From Chlorobiota bacterium (GTDB taxonomy: Bacteria > Bacteroidota > Ignavibacteria > OLB7): a stretch of DNA of 59,299 bases. Below are positions 27,876-37,378 of the stretch, piece after piece. The notes under the pieces were generated by a model. That model was not told the DNA's origin. It saw nothing but the letters and a program-made list of their open reading frames with translations, and did no database searches. The stretch is from positions 1 through 59,299 of the forward strand of contig JAEUSP010000134.1 in the NCBI GenBank assembly GCA_016788565.1, read 5' to 3'. The translations under genes were made by a program, and so were the position numbers. Positions within the stretch are counted from its first letter, which is position 1, and every line of letters starts with the position of its first letter.

Positions 27876-28697
27876 TTAATCCAGCACGTACCGCCCGCCA
27901 ATCAAAATCTGGAATGAGTTCAGCCGAAGCTCGGGGTCGCCCACGTGCGGCATTAGCGGAAGGGTGTACATCAGCCGTGGGCCAATCCGAAGTTTCTTGC
28001 TTTCGGTGATCGGGAATTCCAACCCGGCGTAGAAGGCAAGATCAGCCGTGAAGCTGTTGACATCCTTCCGCTCTTCTGCTGGATAGACTTTTGAGTAAGG
28101 GTCGGAAGATTCGCCGTCGGCGTAGTACACATCGGAAAGCCCCAGCTCGTTAATCAGCACCGTGCGCGAGAGTATGTTTTTGGTGTACTGGCTGGTTCCA
28201 CCGGTCACAAAATTACCGCTTGCCCCAACGCCAGCATACACCGCTTTGCCGAAATAGTATTTCAAAGAGGGAAGAAAAAAGAACATGCTGGTGTTGAACT
28301 CACCCTGATTCTCAAAATCAACATCGGTGCGTACCAAGCCGTTGTTGGTGTTCAACAGAACGTTCTCGCGCGAGTTGTAGCTGCTGCTGACGCTTCGCCC
28401 CTGGAAGCCAAGCAACGCCTCGAACCTCAATTTGTCGCCGCTCAGTGGGTGGTCGTAGGCAAGGGCAATCACCCCGTTGATGGCCGCTCCTTCTTTGAAA
28501 TCGCCACACCCAGTCAGGTACTCTCCCGACTGCCATGCCGACGACAACCCAACTTCCAGCCCAATGCGTGGGTGGGTTTTAATCACTTCATCTAAGGGGT
28601 TCGACTGGGATAGGGCTACCGATGCTGAAAGCAGAAAGCAGGGAAGAATCAACGCAACAATGCGTTTCCCGAACGGTGAAGGCTGCACTAAGTTCAT
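27876..28697 (-). CDS. Outer-membrane beta-barrel protein
   Basis: 273 residues. The signal peptide is MNLVQPSPFGKRIVALI...ALSQS. The remainder alternates strands typical of a porin-like or OmpA-barrel fold (IGLEVGLSSAWQSG, FFLPSLKYYFGKAVYAGVGA, LAFYAGLEFPITESKKLRIGPRL). It ends with the strand SFQILIGGRYVLD, although the last residue is Asp rather than Phe. It resembles the barrels at 14186-17995 only in general plan. It is transcribed ahead of paralogue B and divergently from rsmB. Confidence 0.75.
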   Translation of the reverse strand: MNLVQPSPFGKRIVALILPCFLLSASVALSQSNPLDEVIKTHPRIGLEVGLSSAWQSGEYLTGCGDFKEGAAINGVIALAYDHPLSGDKLRFEALLGFQGRSVSSSYNSRENVLLNTNNGLVRTDVDFENQGEFNTSMFFFLPSLKYYFGKAVYAGVGASGNFVTGGTSQYTKNILSRTVLINELGLSDVYYADGESSDPYSKVYPAEERKDVNSFTADLAFYAGLEFPITESKKLRIGPRLMYTLPLMPHVGDPELRLNSFQILIGGRYVLD

Positions 28698-28991
28698 GGC
28701 GTTTGTTGTCAGTTACGGTGCAGGAAATGGTTGCCAGATAAACACACGAAGTCGGGTATCGGTTACGAGCATTGCCCCAACGGTGCGATTGCTTTGGCAC
28801 TGCGGCAGTGCGCCGCCGCGCCGATGAATATACCGAATCACCCCTGCCTGCTACAGGCCAAAAATGTTTGGGAGAAAATTGCTAATCAAAATGGCCGATC
28901 AAAACTGCCGATCAACATTGCCGATCACCGCATTGGTTCCCTTACAAGAGCCTTCCAACGCAAAGAACGTCACGCAAGCAACAGCAACCAG

Positions 28992-30377
28992 ATGAATCAT
29001 CCACAGCCACAATCGCCCACAGCAGCATCCGATGACCGCCATATCTACAGCACAGCACGCGGCATTGCCGTGAAAATCCTAACCCGTGTTGAACGGAGCG
29101 ATGCTTACTTAGATAAACTGCTGGGAGCCGAACTCAGCCAGTCGGACCTTTCCGATGCCGACAAACGGCTGCTGAACGAGATCACCACCGGCGTGCTTCG
29201 CTGGCGGGGCAGGTTAGATTGGGTGCTGACCGGGTTCTATCACGGTGAGTTCTCCAAATGTCTCTCCATCGTCAAAAACGCCATGCGGGTCGCGCTGTAC
29301 CAGATCATGTTTCTGGAACGCATCCCCCACTCGGCAGCGGTGAACGAATCGGTGGAGATTGTGAAACGGCTGAAGGGGGAGAAATCCGCAGCGATTGTCA
29401 ACGGCGTGCTCCGAAGCGTGATCCGCAAACTGAACTCCATCACTTGGCCCGACCGCTCCAGCGAACCCTCCTACTACCTTGCTGCGGTGCAGTCGCATCC
29501 GCAATGGCTGGTGCGGCGGTGGATCGAGGAGTTCGGAATGGCCGAAACCGGACACCTGTTAGAAGCCAACAACCAACGCCCACGGCTAACACTGCGGGTC
29601 AATCTGTTGCGCACCACGCGGGAAGCTGTGGAACAACAGCTTGCTGCCGACGGGATCAAAACCTCACGCTCCCCCTGGCTCCCTTCCGTACTGAACGTTG
29701 ATGGTGGGTTCAACATCAACGCAAACGGGGCATTTCGCCAGGGGTTGTTCACGGTGCAAGATGAAGGGGCAACCCTTGCCATGCACCTTGCTGCCCCTTC
29801 CCCCGGCATTCGGGTGATTGACCTTTGCGCCGCCCCCGGCGGAAAAAGCACCGCAATGGCCGAGCTAATGCAAGGCCAGGGCCAGGTGATCGCGCTGGAT
29901 AAATACGAGCCAAAGCTGAAGTTGATTGATGAAGCTGCCGAGCGGCTGGGGCTGGCTCAAGTGATACGCACCGCCATTGGTGACGCCAGCAACATCACCC
30001 TTCCCCCAGCCGACCTTGTGGTGGTGGATGCCCCTTGCTCCGGCTTGGGAACATTGAGCAAAAAACCAGACATCAAATGGAAGCGGGAGCCGGAGGATAT
30101 TCCGCAGCTTGCCGCGCTGCAACGTGCAATCCTTGCCAACGCAGCCAAGTTGGTGAAGCCGGGCGGGGTTCTGCTGTACTCCACCTGCACGATTGAGCGG
30201 CGGGAAAACCAAGAAGTGGTGGAAGCATTTTTGGCCGATCATCCTGAGTTTCGGTTGGAGCCAGCATCGGAATGGTTGCCGAAAGGGATGGTCACCCCGG
30301 AAGGCTTCATGCAAACACTTCCCCACCGCCACGGGCTGGATGGAATGTTTGCGGCGCGTTTGCGGCGGGGTGAGTAA
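28992..30377 (+). CDS. rsmB: 16S rRNA (cytosine(967)-C5)-methyltransferase
   Basis: Methylates C967 of 16S rRNA with S-adenosylmethionine. 461 residues: an N-terminal NusB-like RNA-binding domain (about 15-145), then a Rossmann methyltransferase domain with DLCAAPGGKSTAMAEL, the Cys349 of VVDAPCSGLG and the Cys399 of STCTIERREN, the two conserved Cys of the m5C family. The ATG at 28992 gives an N-terminus of normal length. Codons upstream to 28731 contain three GCCGATCA-type repeats and look non-coding. Divergent from the barrel gene. Confidence 0.92.
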   Translation: MNHPQPQSPTAASDDRHIYSTARGIAVKILTRVERSDAYLDKLLGAELSQSDLSDADKRLLNEITTGVLRWRGRLDWVLTGFYHGEFSKCLSIVKNAMRVALYQIMFLERIPHSAAVNESVEIVKRLKGEKSAAIVNGVLRSVIRKLNSITWPDRSSEPSYYLAAVQSHPQWLVRRWIEEFGMAETGHLLEANNQRPRLTLRVNLLRTTREAVEQQLAADGIKTSRSPWLPSVLNVDGGFNINANGAFRQGLFTVQDEGATLAMHLAAPSPGIRVIDLCAAPGGKSTAMAELMQGQGQVIALDKYEPKLKLIDEAAERLGLAQVIRTAIGDASNITLPPADLVVVDAPCSGLGTLSKKPDIKWKREPEDIPQLAALQRAILANAAKLVKPGGVLLYSTCTIERRENQEVVEAFLADHPEFRLEPASEWLPKGMVTPEGFMQTLPHRHGLDGMFAARLRRGE

Positions 30378-30472
30378 AGGGGAGTTTCGGTGGTCGGGGA
30401 TCGGGAGTCGGCATTTCAGCGGCTCGGCATGAGCAGAGAGCGGGGTTCGGTGGAATTTACTCCACCCCGTCA

Positions 30473-30522
30473 TCGCCCCGTCATCGCCCCGACAGGTCGG
30501 GGTCCTTGACGATGAAGGGGTG
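30473..30522. repeat. Palindromic intergenic repeat, family P2 (cruciform)
   Basis: An outer stem CACCCCGTCATCG pairs imperfectly with CGATGAAGGGGTG, and an inner stem CCCCGAC-AG-GTCGGGG is perfect. CCCCGTCATCG is repeated in tandem in the left arm. Confidence 0.6.
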
Positions 30523-30614
30523 ATAGCGTTTCAGTGACCCCCTTCTAATGTTCGCAAATCACTTTTGTTGGTTTTTACCGAACGTTATACCAGAACCATG
30601 CCCCAGAAATCAGC

Positions 30615-30656
30615 GTGGTTTGCGGCGGGCCATAACGGGCCACAGCCGCAAACCAC
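30615..30656. terminator. Hairpin between convergent rsmB and VWA-T9SS genes
   Basis: A perfect 12-bp stem (GTGGTTTGCGGC at 30615-30626, GCCGCAAACCAC at 30645-30656) with an inner GGGCC/GGCC pairing lies 27 bases after the - strand stop. A U-run is not evident, so efficiency is uncertain. Confidence 0.5.
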
Positions 30657-30682
30657 TGGTATATCTGGGATCATCGCCTCCG

Positions 30683-32365
30683 CTATTTCACCACTTGCAC
30701 CCCGTGGATTGCCGTCACGCCAGGGGTCGCAAGCCGGATGAAATACCGCCCCGCCGGAAGCGCGTCGGTGTTGATGGTTTGCTGATACTCACCCGATTCC
30801 AGCTCCCCTTCCAGCACGCTTTGCACAACCTGGCCGCTGACATCTATCACCGCCACAACAACCCGCCCGGGCTGGCTGATGCGGAACCGAAGCGATGCCG
30901 ATTCGCGCAGCGGATTTGGCGACACGGCAAGAATTGCGGTGCTGGCTTCATCGTTGGCGTTACTCACCCCGCTAACCCCTGTTTGCGGTGCGCGGTAGCT
31001 TCCGCTGCCGCCGCCGATGGTGGTGTCGTCGGGGATGATGAAGCCTGGCTCGACACGGCGCAGCGTTCCGTTGCGCCGCCCGTCGGGGGTGGTGTAATAG
31101 ACCGAGCAACACCCTTTCTCAAACACCAACTCCGCTATCGAAGCAAAAACGCTATCCATTGCCCCTGCATCGCGCACGCTGAAGTATCTCCCGCCGGTTT
31201 GGGCGGCAAGCATTTTCAGCGAGTCGTCGCTATCCAGCAGCAGCCCAATGGCAAACACCGGGATGTTCGCTTGCTTGGCCCGCTGGATTACCGTCTGGAT
31301 GCTTTTCACTGCCGAGCGGTTGTCCTCGCCATCGCTGAGTAGCACGATTGCGCGGCGCGGGTTTTGGCGTTGCTCAACCGCAGCAATCGCCGTCATCACC
31401 GCATCGTTCATTGCGGTGTAGCCTTCGGCGACCAGGTTGTCAATCGCAAGATTCAGCAAGGCGCGGTTGTTGGTCCAGGGCTGATCCAGCGTGGTGGCAT
31501 CGCTGAAGGAGAAGATGGAGGCTTCGTCAATCGCCGCCAGCTTTGCGGTGAATTTTTTTCCGGCGGCTTTTGTTTGCTCAATCCGTGTGCTGGTCCCGAA
31601 CGGGTCGCGCATGCTTCCGCTGCGGTCGAACACCATCGCCACGGAAACTGGCATAATTCGTTCGGCGCAGTTGATGCTATCAATCCGCACCGGGGTTCCA
31701 TCTTCGCTGAGTGTGAGTTTGCCAACTAAGTCTTCGTACCGAACGCCTTCGCGGCTGGCTTTCACCGAAACGCGGATGACCGGGAATCGTGAAGAATCCA
31801 CGCCGCACAGGTCAACCTCGTAGTTCGGCAACTCTTCCACCAGCACGTAAATCGTTCCGGTGTTGTTGTCGTGGGCATCGCGCTTCTGAAGGTTCTTGAA
31901 ATTCCAATCCACAATGGAGGTGCTGATTTTTCGTCCGGTCCCGGGCACAACCATGCTGTAGCGGTGGTCGCTGCGGTAGTTCAGTTTGGGGAAGGGTTTA
32001 TCATCCACCCGAAGCCCGTGCGAATCGTACATCCGGGAATCGCCAACGTAGATCGGGTAGCCTTCCGGGAAGATTCTCCACTCCAATTTATCCCACTCTT
32101 CTTTCGGGAAGGAGTAAATCCACACCGGGTCCACACTGCTGTTGATGGTGTCCTCCCACATGGAGTACGTCCCCCAAGCGGTGATGCGGTAGCGGTGGTT
32201 GGCGGAAGTGGAGTCGGGGGTGAAGAGTGTGTCGGCCGAGCGTGCGTCAAGGGTGAACAGGTGGGGAAATCGGCGTTGGGCCTGGGCCGGCGCGGCAAGC
32301 AGCAAGGATAGGAAAAGTGTGCAGAGTATCCCGGCGAACGGGACGCAGGTTCGTGGCTTGTTCAT
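30683..32365 (-). CDS. Secreted VWA-domain protein with T9SS sorting domain
   Basis: 560 residues from ATG 32365, which begins a clear signal peptide ending at QAQ. A ~200-residue N-terminal part of unknown fold precedes a von Willebrand factor A domain with an intact MIDAS start (AMVFDRSGSM) and the block RRAIVLLSDGEDN. The C-terminus is a T9SS type A domain (LAVSPNPLRESASLRFRI, ending GVQVVK). VWA domains bind metal and partner proteins, so adhesion or scaffolding outside the cell is likely. A Cys pair (KGCC) in the linker could form disulfides. It is transcribed downstream of the TlpA-like gene but behind a strong terminator. Confidence 0.88.
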   Translation of the reverse strand: MNKPRTCVPFAGILCTLFLSLLLAAPAQAQRRFPHLFTLDARSADTLFTPDSTSANHRYRITAWGTYSMWEDTINSSVDPVWIYSFPKEEWDKLEWRIFPEGYPIYVGDSRMYDSHGLRVDDKPFPKLNYRSDHRYSMVVPGTGRKISTSIVDWNFKNLQKRDAHDNNTGTIYVLVEELPNYEVDLCGVDSSRFPVIRVSVKASREGVRYEDLVGKLTLSEDGTPVRIDSINCAERIMPVSVAMVFDRSGSMRDPFGTSTRIEQTKAAGKKFTAKLAAIDEASIFSFSDATTLDQPWTNNRALLNLAIDNLVAEGYTAMNDAVMTAIAAVEQRQNPRRAIVLLSDGEDNRSAVKSIQTVIQRAKQANIPVFAIGLLLDSDDSLKMLAAQTGGRYFSVRDAGAMDSVFASIAELVFEKGCCSVYYTTPDGRRNGTLRRVEPGFIIPDDTTIGGGSGSYRAPQTGVSGVSNANDEASTAILAVSPNPLRESASLRFRISQPGRVVVAVIDVSGQVVQSVLEGELESGEYQQTINTDALPAGRYFIRLATPGVTAIHGVQVVK

Positions 32366-32494
32366 CGTGTAGTAACCTCCATCAAGAAAATACAACGTGG
32401 ATATGGTTCATGGATGCCGGATGCCAGATGACACAGCACTTTGCAGCAAGTTGACAGGGGGGAGGAAAGATTTTTTTTGAGCCAAACACTGAAC

Positions 32495-32539
32495 AAAAAA
32501 ATGCCACAGCCCGAACCACTGAACATGATTCGGGCTGTG
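32495..32539 (-). terminator. Rho-independent terminator of the TlpA-like gene
   Basis: A perfect 11-bp stem (CACAGCCCGAA at 32505-32515, TTCGGGCTGTG at 32529-32539). On the - strand it is followed by GCATTTTTTT (A run at 32495-32501). Positioned 25 bases after the stop. Confidence 0.92.
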
Positions 32540-32563
32540 TGATGTTGCTTGCTGAACGTGCGG

Positions 32564-34225
32564 TTAGTTCATCGCCTGCCCTTTCTCCAGATGCTTGGCA
32601 AGGGTTGCGTCTAAATCGCTTCCGCGAAGGTCCGACTCGGTGGCGATGATGGTTCCATCGGAGCCAACAAGGATCGGTTTCGGAATCCCCATCACCTCGA
32701 ACCGCTTCGATAAATCATTCTTGAATCCCTTCTCCACAAACGTGTGCAGCCAGGGCATCTTCCATTTCTTTTCGCGGAACGGCGCGATGTCGCCAACCTT
32801 GCCGTCGAACGATAAACTGAGCACCGTGAACCCGTTTTTCCCGTGGTACTTCTCCCACGCGGCATGAAGGCTTGGCATCTCGGCCACGCATGGGCCGCAC
32901 CATGTTGCCCAGAAATCTATCATGTAGGTTTTTCCCATCATGGATTGGCGGCTCACCTTCTCGCCAGTAAGCAGCGTCACCTCAAAATCGGGGATCATTT
33001 TCCCAATGCGGATTGCGGCATCGGGGTTGTACTCGGTAAGGGAGTATTCGGCACTCTCCAAATCGCCATAATTCTGTTTTAGCTGGGCATACAGCGTCCG
33101 CAGCTCCGTTTCGCGGTTGGCATGGAAGGCATCCGAGACCAGCGAAGAAAGCACCACGGCTTGAATCTCGCGGTCGGGGCTGGTTTCGATAAATTTCATG
33201 GCAGTTGTGGGCGCGCCTTTGCCATCAATGCCACGCGCAACGCGGGCCACTCCGTAAGGATTCACCCCCCAGATGGCCGATGTTGCCGGGGCCGTGGCAA
33301 GAATTTCCGTCGCCAATGCCGAGTCGGCATCCCCGATCAGAAACTGCGTTAGCGTCACCGCCGCAAACTGGCGCACGGTGGCATCGCCGTTGGTCCGCAT
33401 CTCTTCCGGCAAGGTCTTCATGCTTTCCAGCGAAAGGGATAGTGGCTTCGGTTGCTCCTTTCCTTCTTGGTGAGCTTTCATCATCGCCATCATCATGGTG
33501 CGGTAATCTTTTTTTGCCAACCGGCCCAGTTCGGCCATCCGTTCTTGTGCGCGGCTTTCTGGGCCGAAGGTTGCTTTGGCAGCGGTGGTGTTTTCGGTGG
33601 GGAGCGTGGCGGGGTCGAAGGTGATTGTGACCTTCCCTTTCTTCCCTTTTTTTACCACCATGATGGAGCGGTAGTCGCCGCCGCCATCATACACGTAGCC
33701 CGCACTGTTGGGGGCGTTCACGCTTCGCATCCCATCTCCATCGGTGGTTGCAATGCCAATAAGTTGGTAATGGAGTTCCCCCCCTTTTGCTGGGGCCTGG
33801 AAGGTAAATCGGCCATCCTTCCCCCGCGTCATCGGTTCGGCCGATTGAAAATTGAAGTCGTTCCAATCGCCGATAATCCAGACGGTATCGGGCTTGCGGT
33901 TGAACTGCAACTGAGCAAGGGTGGCATCAAGGGCGATGTTGGCCATGCCCTGGTTAATCACCAACGGAACGGTGTAGCCCTCGTGATCAACAGCGGTGAA
34001 CTGCACGTTCCAAACTCCATCCGAGGGGATGGTGAGCGTGTAGCGGCCATCGCGCCCAACCTCCACCGACTCCACAGGTTTCATGGAGTTTTGGCGAAGC
34101 AGATGAACGTGAGCAAGCACCGGCGCAGCCCCCGCAGCAGTTTTCACACTGCCGGTGACGCTAACCCCGGAAAACGCAATCGCTGGCAAGGCCAGCAGCA
34201 GCAGCAACGGAAGAAAACGCTTCAT
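32564..34225 (-). CDS. TlpA-like thiol-disulfide oxidoreductase with large N-terminal region
   Basis: 553 residues with a signal peptide (MKRFLPLLLLLALPAIAFSG). Residues ~25-110 look like a carboxypeptidase-regulatory or Ig-like fold. About 120-230 resembles a carbohydrate-binding or early-set fold (TVWIIGDWNDFNFQS). A helical middle follows, then a thioredoxin-like domain from ~410 with the redox centre FWATWCGPC (Cys443, Cys446) and the cis-Pro in MGIPKPILV. Such proteins reduce or exchange disulfides in the periplasm. The ATG at 34225 has a strong Shine-Dalgarno (AAGGAGGGGG), unusual for this region, and codons upstream to 34438 are rejected for that reason. Confidence 0.88.
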   Translation of the reverse strand: MKRFLPLLLLLALPAIAFSGVSVTGSVKTAAGAAPVLAHVHLLRQNSMKPVESVEVGRDGRYTLTIPSDGVWNVQFTAVDHEGYTVPLVINQGMANIALDATLAQLQFNRKPDTVWIIGDWNDFNFQSAEPMTRGKDGRFTFQAPAKGGELHYQLIGIATTDGDGMRSVNAPNSAGYVYDGGGDYRSIMVVKKGKKGKVTITFDPATLPTENTTAAKATFGPESRAQERMAELGRLAKKDYRTMMMAMMKAHQEGKEQPKPLSLSLESMKTLPEEMRTNGDATVRQFAAVTLTQFLIGDADSALATEILATAPATSAIWGVNPYGVARVARGIDGKGAPTTAMKFIETSPDREIQAVVLSSLVSDAFHANRETELRTLYAQLKQNYGDLESAEYSLTEYNPDAAIRIGKMIPDFEVTLLTGEKVSRQSMMGKTYMIDFWATWCGPCVAEMPSLHAAWEKYHGKNGFTVLSLSFDGKVGDIAPFREKKWKMPWLHTFVEKGFKNDLSKRFEVMGIPKPILVGSDGTIIATESDLRGSDLDATLAKHLEKGQAMN

Positions 34226-34314
34226 GGAATTGACCCCCTCCTTCGCAAAGGATTTTGGATTTGGTGTTGCCGTGCCACACGGCGACGGCAATGGTGTGGC
34301 GGGTACAGACAAAC

Positions 34315-34345
34315 GAACGCGCCGAAATTGCATTCCGGCGCGTTC
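34315..34345 (-). terminator. Hairpin after the esterase gene
   Basis: A perfect 10-bp stem (GAACGCGCCG at 34315-34324, CGGCGCGTTC at 34336-34345) lies about 30 bases past the esterase stop. On the - strand it is followed by GTTTGTCTG, so it is a moderate terminator. Confidence 0.6.
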
Positions 34346-34374
34346 ACAATCAAGGCATTGGCAAAGTTTTTTTC

Positions 34375-35103
34375 TTAAAACTTGCGTGAAAGGTAGTTCG
34401 GCAGCATTTCGCGCCAGGTTGGCCAATCGTGCATCCACTCCTTCCCCCAGAACTCAGTTTGGTGCGGAATGCCCTTGCGGTTCAGAATTTCGCTGATGCG
34501 GCGGGTTTCCCCTGGGGCTTCGTAGGCGCCTTGCCCGGTCAGGAAATGGATGTTCGATTTCCCCTGCAAGGTTTGCAAGTATCCACCGCCCAAGTTTGGC
34601 AGGTAGTGGACCGGGGAGTTGTAGAACACGTCTTCATCCCAGAAACCACCGCTGTACTGCTTCAGGTCGTAGATGCCGCTCATGCCGATTACTCCATCGA
34701 ACAGATCGGGGCGGCGGAACAGGACGTTGGCGGCATGGAACGCCCCCAGCGAAACGCCAGTGGTGACGATGGGCGTGCGGCCACGCTGCGAGTTCCAGAT
34801 GTACGGGACCACTTCATTTTCGATGTAGCGGTTGTACTGCTGGTGGCGCACCGCTTTTGCCCGCCCCGACATCCGTGGGTTCAGCCAGCTTTCGGCGTTG
34901 ATGGAGTTGATGGAGAAGACCTTGCACTTCCCCGCTTCGATCTGCGGGCGGATGGATTCGATCATGTAGAACCGTTCGTACTCCAAGTAGTCCGCCGCTG
35001 CCGACGGGAACATCAGAAGTGCGAAACCATAGGTTCCGTACACCGCAATTTCCATTTTGCGGTTAAGGCTTGGGCTGTACCAAGAGTCAAGGGATCGTTG
35101 CAT
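34375..35103 (-). CDS. Esterase-family alpha/beta hydrolase
   Basis: 242 residues without a signal peptide. The nucleophile elbow is TTGVSLGAFHAAN (Ser118 in GVSLG), followed by GVIGMSGIYDL, typical of the esterase D/putative esterase family. A C-terminal His lies in EWMHDWPTW. The related cytoplasmic enzymes hydrolyse small esters such as S-formylglutathione; the substrate here is unknown. The ATG at 35103 is chosen because the open frame further upstream runs through the tRNA gene and cannot all be coding. Confidence 0.85.
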   Translation of the reverse strand: MQRSLDSWYSPSLNRKMEIAVYGTYGFALLMFPSAAADYLEYERFYMIESIRPQIEAGKCKVFSINSINAESWLNPRMSGRAKAVRHQQYNRYIENEVVPYIWNSQRGRTPIVTTGVSLGAFHAANVLFRRPDLFDGVIGMSGIYDLKQYSGGFWDEDVFYNSPVHYLPNLGGGYLQTLQGKSNIHFLTGQGAYEAPGETRRISEILNRKGIPHQTEFWGKEWMHDWPTWREMLPNYLSRKF

Positions 35104-35348
35104 AAGAGAAACGGTTGATGTGTTGAACGGAAGGATTCCTGCGGAAAGTGGCGGCGAATTTAACAGGAACATCCGAAGATGCAAGAAGAAATTTAGCGGT
35201 GGGGCAATGAAGCTAAAAAAGGGCGAATCGCGCCCCAGAAATCGCATCACGCAGAAAAAAAATCGGCAATACCTTGTCACCGCAGCCCGGGGGAGAAAGC
35301 GGTTGTGCCGGTGGCCGGTGGCGTTGTATGTTTGTGCTGCTTGAGAAC

Positions 35349-35422
35349 GCGCCCGTAGCTCAGCAGGATAGAGCAACAGCCTTCTAAGCTGTGGGTCACT
35401 GGTTCGAATCCAGTCGGGCGCG
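35349..35422 (+). tRNA. tRNA-Arg (anticodon UCU)
   Basis: A full cloverleaf: acceptor GCGCCCG pairs with CGGGCGC, D stem GCTC/GAGC, anticodon stem ACAGC/GCTGT around loop CTTCTAA, and T arm ACTGG-TTCGAAT-CCAGT. CCA is not encoded after the discriminator G. It reads AGA codons. Confidence 0.95.
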
Positions 35423-35507
35423 CATGGCGGGGCAAAACTTCTGCTGCAAAGAAGCCTTTTCCGCAATGGATCAAGAATGGATCATGGTAGTTCACCAAGC
35501 ACAGAAG

Positions 35508-35530
35508 AAGGCCCCCGATGGCCTTTTTTT
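35508..35530 (+). terminator. Terminator after tRNA-Arg
   Basis: The stem AAGGCC (35508-35513) pairs with GGCCTT (35520-35525) and runs into a T stretch. It lies in the leader of birA, so birA probably starts its own transcript after it. Confidence 0.75.
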
Positions 35531-35602
35531 GTGCCGAATGGGATTATCTCAGTTAGGATTACTCAATTCCCCGATTCCACTTTCCCGCAAGTAGTAATTG
35601 TT

Positions 35603-36406
35603 ATGGCCGATCATCTTTGGCGTGTTGGGAATGATTCTGCCGAAAGTGAGCGTTTGGCGCGTGCTTGGCGGCTTTCCGGGTTCCGTTTCTACAACGAAGT
35701 GGATTCCACCCAAACCGTTGCCCGCCGCCTTGCCGAAGCCGACGCGCCAGCCTGGACGCTGGTGGCCGCCGACTACCAAACCGCAGGGCGCGGCCAGTAC
35801 GGACGGCGATGGTCTGCCGAGCCAAGTTCATCCGTGATGTTCTCCTTGCTGCTGCGCCCGCTTAGCCCAAACGCCATGGGGCTGCTTCCGATTCGGGTTG
35901 GAATGGCGGTGGCCAGCGCGCTCGATCGCTTCCTTCCGGTGGCCCCCAACTCCAAAGCCTACTCCTGGGTGAAATGGCCCAACGACATTATCCTGAACAA
36001 CGCAAAAGTTGGTGGCGTGCTGTGTGAAGGGAGCATCCGCGGCGAAAACTCCTACGCGATTATTGGGGTGGGGATCAACGTCCATCGGTTCCCACAAACC
36101 TGGATAGACCCCAACGGAATCCCCCCAACGTTCCTTGAACAACATATCCGTGGCTCCATTTCCCGGTTAGAGGTTCTGGGCGCGGTTGTGGACTCGATCC
36201 GCAACTGCCGCGATTTGGATTCGGAGGAGCTGAACCTACCTGAACTGGAAGAATTTGCCCTGCGCGATTGGCTTCGCGGGAAGACCCTCACCTCACCCAT
36301 TCATGGCCGGGTGGTGGGGATCACGCAACAAGGCTACTTAGTGGTGGAACGCCCCGACGGCAACAACGATTTGGTGCTCAGTGGCCGCGTTGCGGTGAAA
36401 TCATAA
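35603..36406 (+). CDS. birA: Biotin--[acetyl-CoA-carboxylase] ligase
   Basis: Activates biotin with ATP and attaches it to the biotin carrier protein of acetyl-CoA carboxylase. 267 residues with the biotinyl-AMP loop GRGQYGRRW (62-70), KWPND (124-128), and KVGGVLCE, IIGVGINV in order. It ends with a BirA C-terminal SH3-like domain. It lacks the N-terminal helix-turn-helix of E. coli BirA, so it is a plain ligase and not a biotin repressor. The ATG at 35603 gives this N-terminus; upstream codons overlap the terminator. Confidence 0.93.
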   Translation: MADHLWRVGNDSAESERLARAWRLSGFRFYNEVDSTQTVARRLAEADAPAWTLVAADYQTAGRGQYGRRWSAEPSSSVMFSLLLRPLSPNAMGLLPIRVGMAVASALDRFLPVAPNSKAYSWVKWPNDIILNNAKVGGVLCEGSIRGENSYAIIGVGINVHRFPQTWIDPNGIPPTFLEQHIRGSISRLEVLGAVVDSIRNCRDLDSEELNLPELEEFALRDWLRGKTLTSPIHGRVVGITQQGYLVVERPDGNNDLVLSGRVAVKS

Positions 36407-36586
36407 CTCAACTCACCCCACTTTTCTTCTCAGGCTTTGGGGAGCAGAGGGCTGGGTTCGTGGTGGTCATTGCTCATTGGTGAGTTCCCCTGCTTTGGCC
36501 CCATTTCACTCTTCCCATCTCACTCTTCACTCTTCAATTCGGTATTCCAACATTCCGCTGGCTTCAGCATGATGAGCCAGGCCCCG
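36407..36586. repeat. Spacer with heptamer-type repeats
   Basis: GTGGTCATTGCTCATTGGTGAG (about 36460-36482) and TTTCACTCTTCCCATCTCAC-type units (about 36501-36537) belong to the same iterated families seen at 17091-17170, 23752-23834 and 41331-41401. No gene is visible. Confidence 0.55.
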
Positions 36587-37258
36587 CTAAAACGTTGATG
36601 TCCCCCCCAGCGATAACTCTATCCAGTGGCGTTGGTGGGTCAGGTTGTAGCCAACCCGGCTTCTCAGCCCGAAATTGTGCATCGGGAACATTCCAACAAA
36701 CCTCACCCCGTTCGGGTTCATCACTCCAATCCACCCCTCGGCAAAAGGGGAAAGAGTTGCAAAATCAGTTGAGATGCCGCCGCCCCCAGCAACGCCAAAC
36801 CAGTAGAAGCGATTCTGGCCCAGCGGGGCAACTCGGTAATCAACCAGCCCCAGGGCGCGCACCAGCAACGGGTGTTCCCGGTCGAAATACCAGACGACTT
36901 CACCTTGCAACCGGGCATCGTAAAACCACCACCGTTTGCTGCGGTCGCCGCCGAACCCAATGCCAGTGGTAACGCCAACCCCTGTTCGCCACACTCCCTC
37001 TTCCTGCATCACGCTTAGCGATGGCGGAACCGCGGCGAACCCGCCCACCACAATCAACGATGGAATGGTGGCCGCAGCATAGAGTGATAACACAAACCGC
37101 TCGCCGTCGGTCATCCGAGCGTAGCGTGGTTTGGTGATGGTTAAGGTGTCGTACCACCGAACAGTATCCCCCTGCGGAGCTGGCTGGGAAGCGGATGGAG
37201 TAACAGAAGCAAGGGCAGAAAGAACCGTTGCCAGAAGAAGAATTGAGCGTTGGCGCAT
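36587..37258 (-). CDS. Predicted envelope protein of unknown function
   Basis: 223 residues from ATG 37258. A signal peptide (SILLLATVLSALASVTPSASQ) precedes a stretch with a Gly/Ala-rich hydrophobic segment (FVLSLYAAATIPSLIVVGGFAAV) and then strand-like repeats (GVGVTTGIGFGG, RWWFYDARLQGEVVWYF, FYWFGVAGGGGIS), ending WIELSLGGTSTF. The terminal Phe and strand pattern suggest a small outer-membrane barrel. It is divergent from the VWA lipoprotein gene and about 120 bases from it. Confidence 0.7.
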   Translation of the reverse strand: MRQRSILLLATVLSALASVTPSASQPAPQGDTVRWYDTLTITKPRYARMTDGERFVLSLYAAATIPSLIVVGGFAAVPPSLSVMQEEGVWRTGVGVTTGIGFGGDRSKRWWFYDARLQGEVVWYFDREHPLLVRALGLVDYRVAPLGQNRFYWFGVAGGGGISTDFATLSPFAEGWIGVMNPNGVRFVGMFPMHNFGLRSRVGYNLTHQRHWIELSLGGTSTF

Positions 37259-37378
37259 AGCTTCACCCAACGACGCGCACCGGTGCTACGCTCTTGTATT
37301 TGGTGCTGTTATATCGCTTCTGTTGCTGTGTCTTCCACTCCACAAACGCACGTCTCACATACCTAAACTTCCCTCACC

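Larger units (their letters stand above)
30378..30682. other. Repeat-bearing spacer between convergent genes
   Basis: No gene is seen. It contains a degenerate P1 copy (about 30418-30452), a P2-type cruciform (30473-30522) and the hairpin at 30615-30656. Confidence 0.65.

Noticed and set aside
34375-35466. Longer esterase start
   Set aside because: The extension reads antisense through tRNA-Arg; the start at 35103 gives a normal family length.
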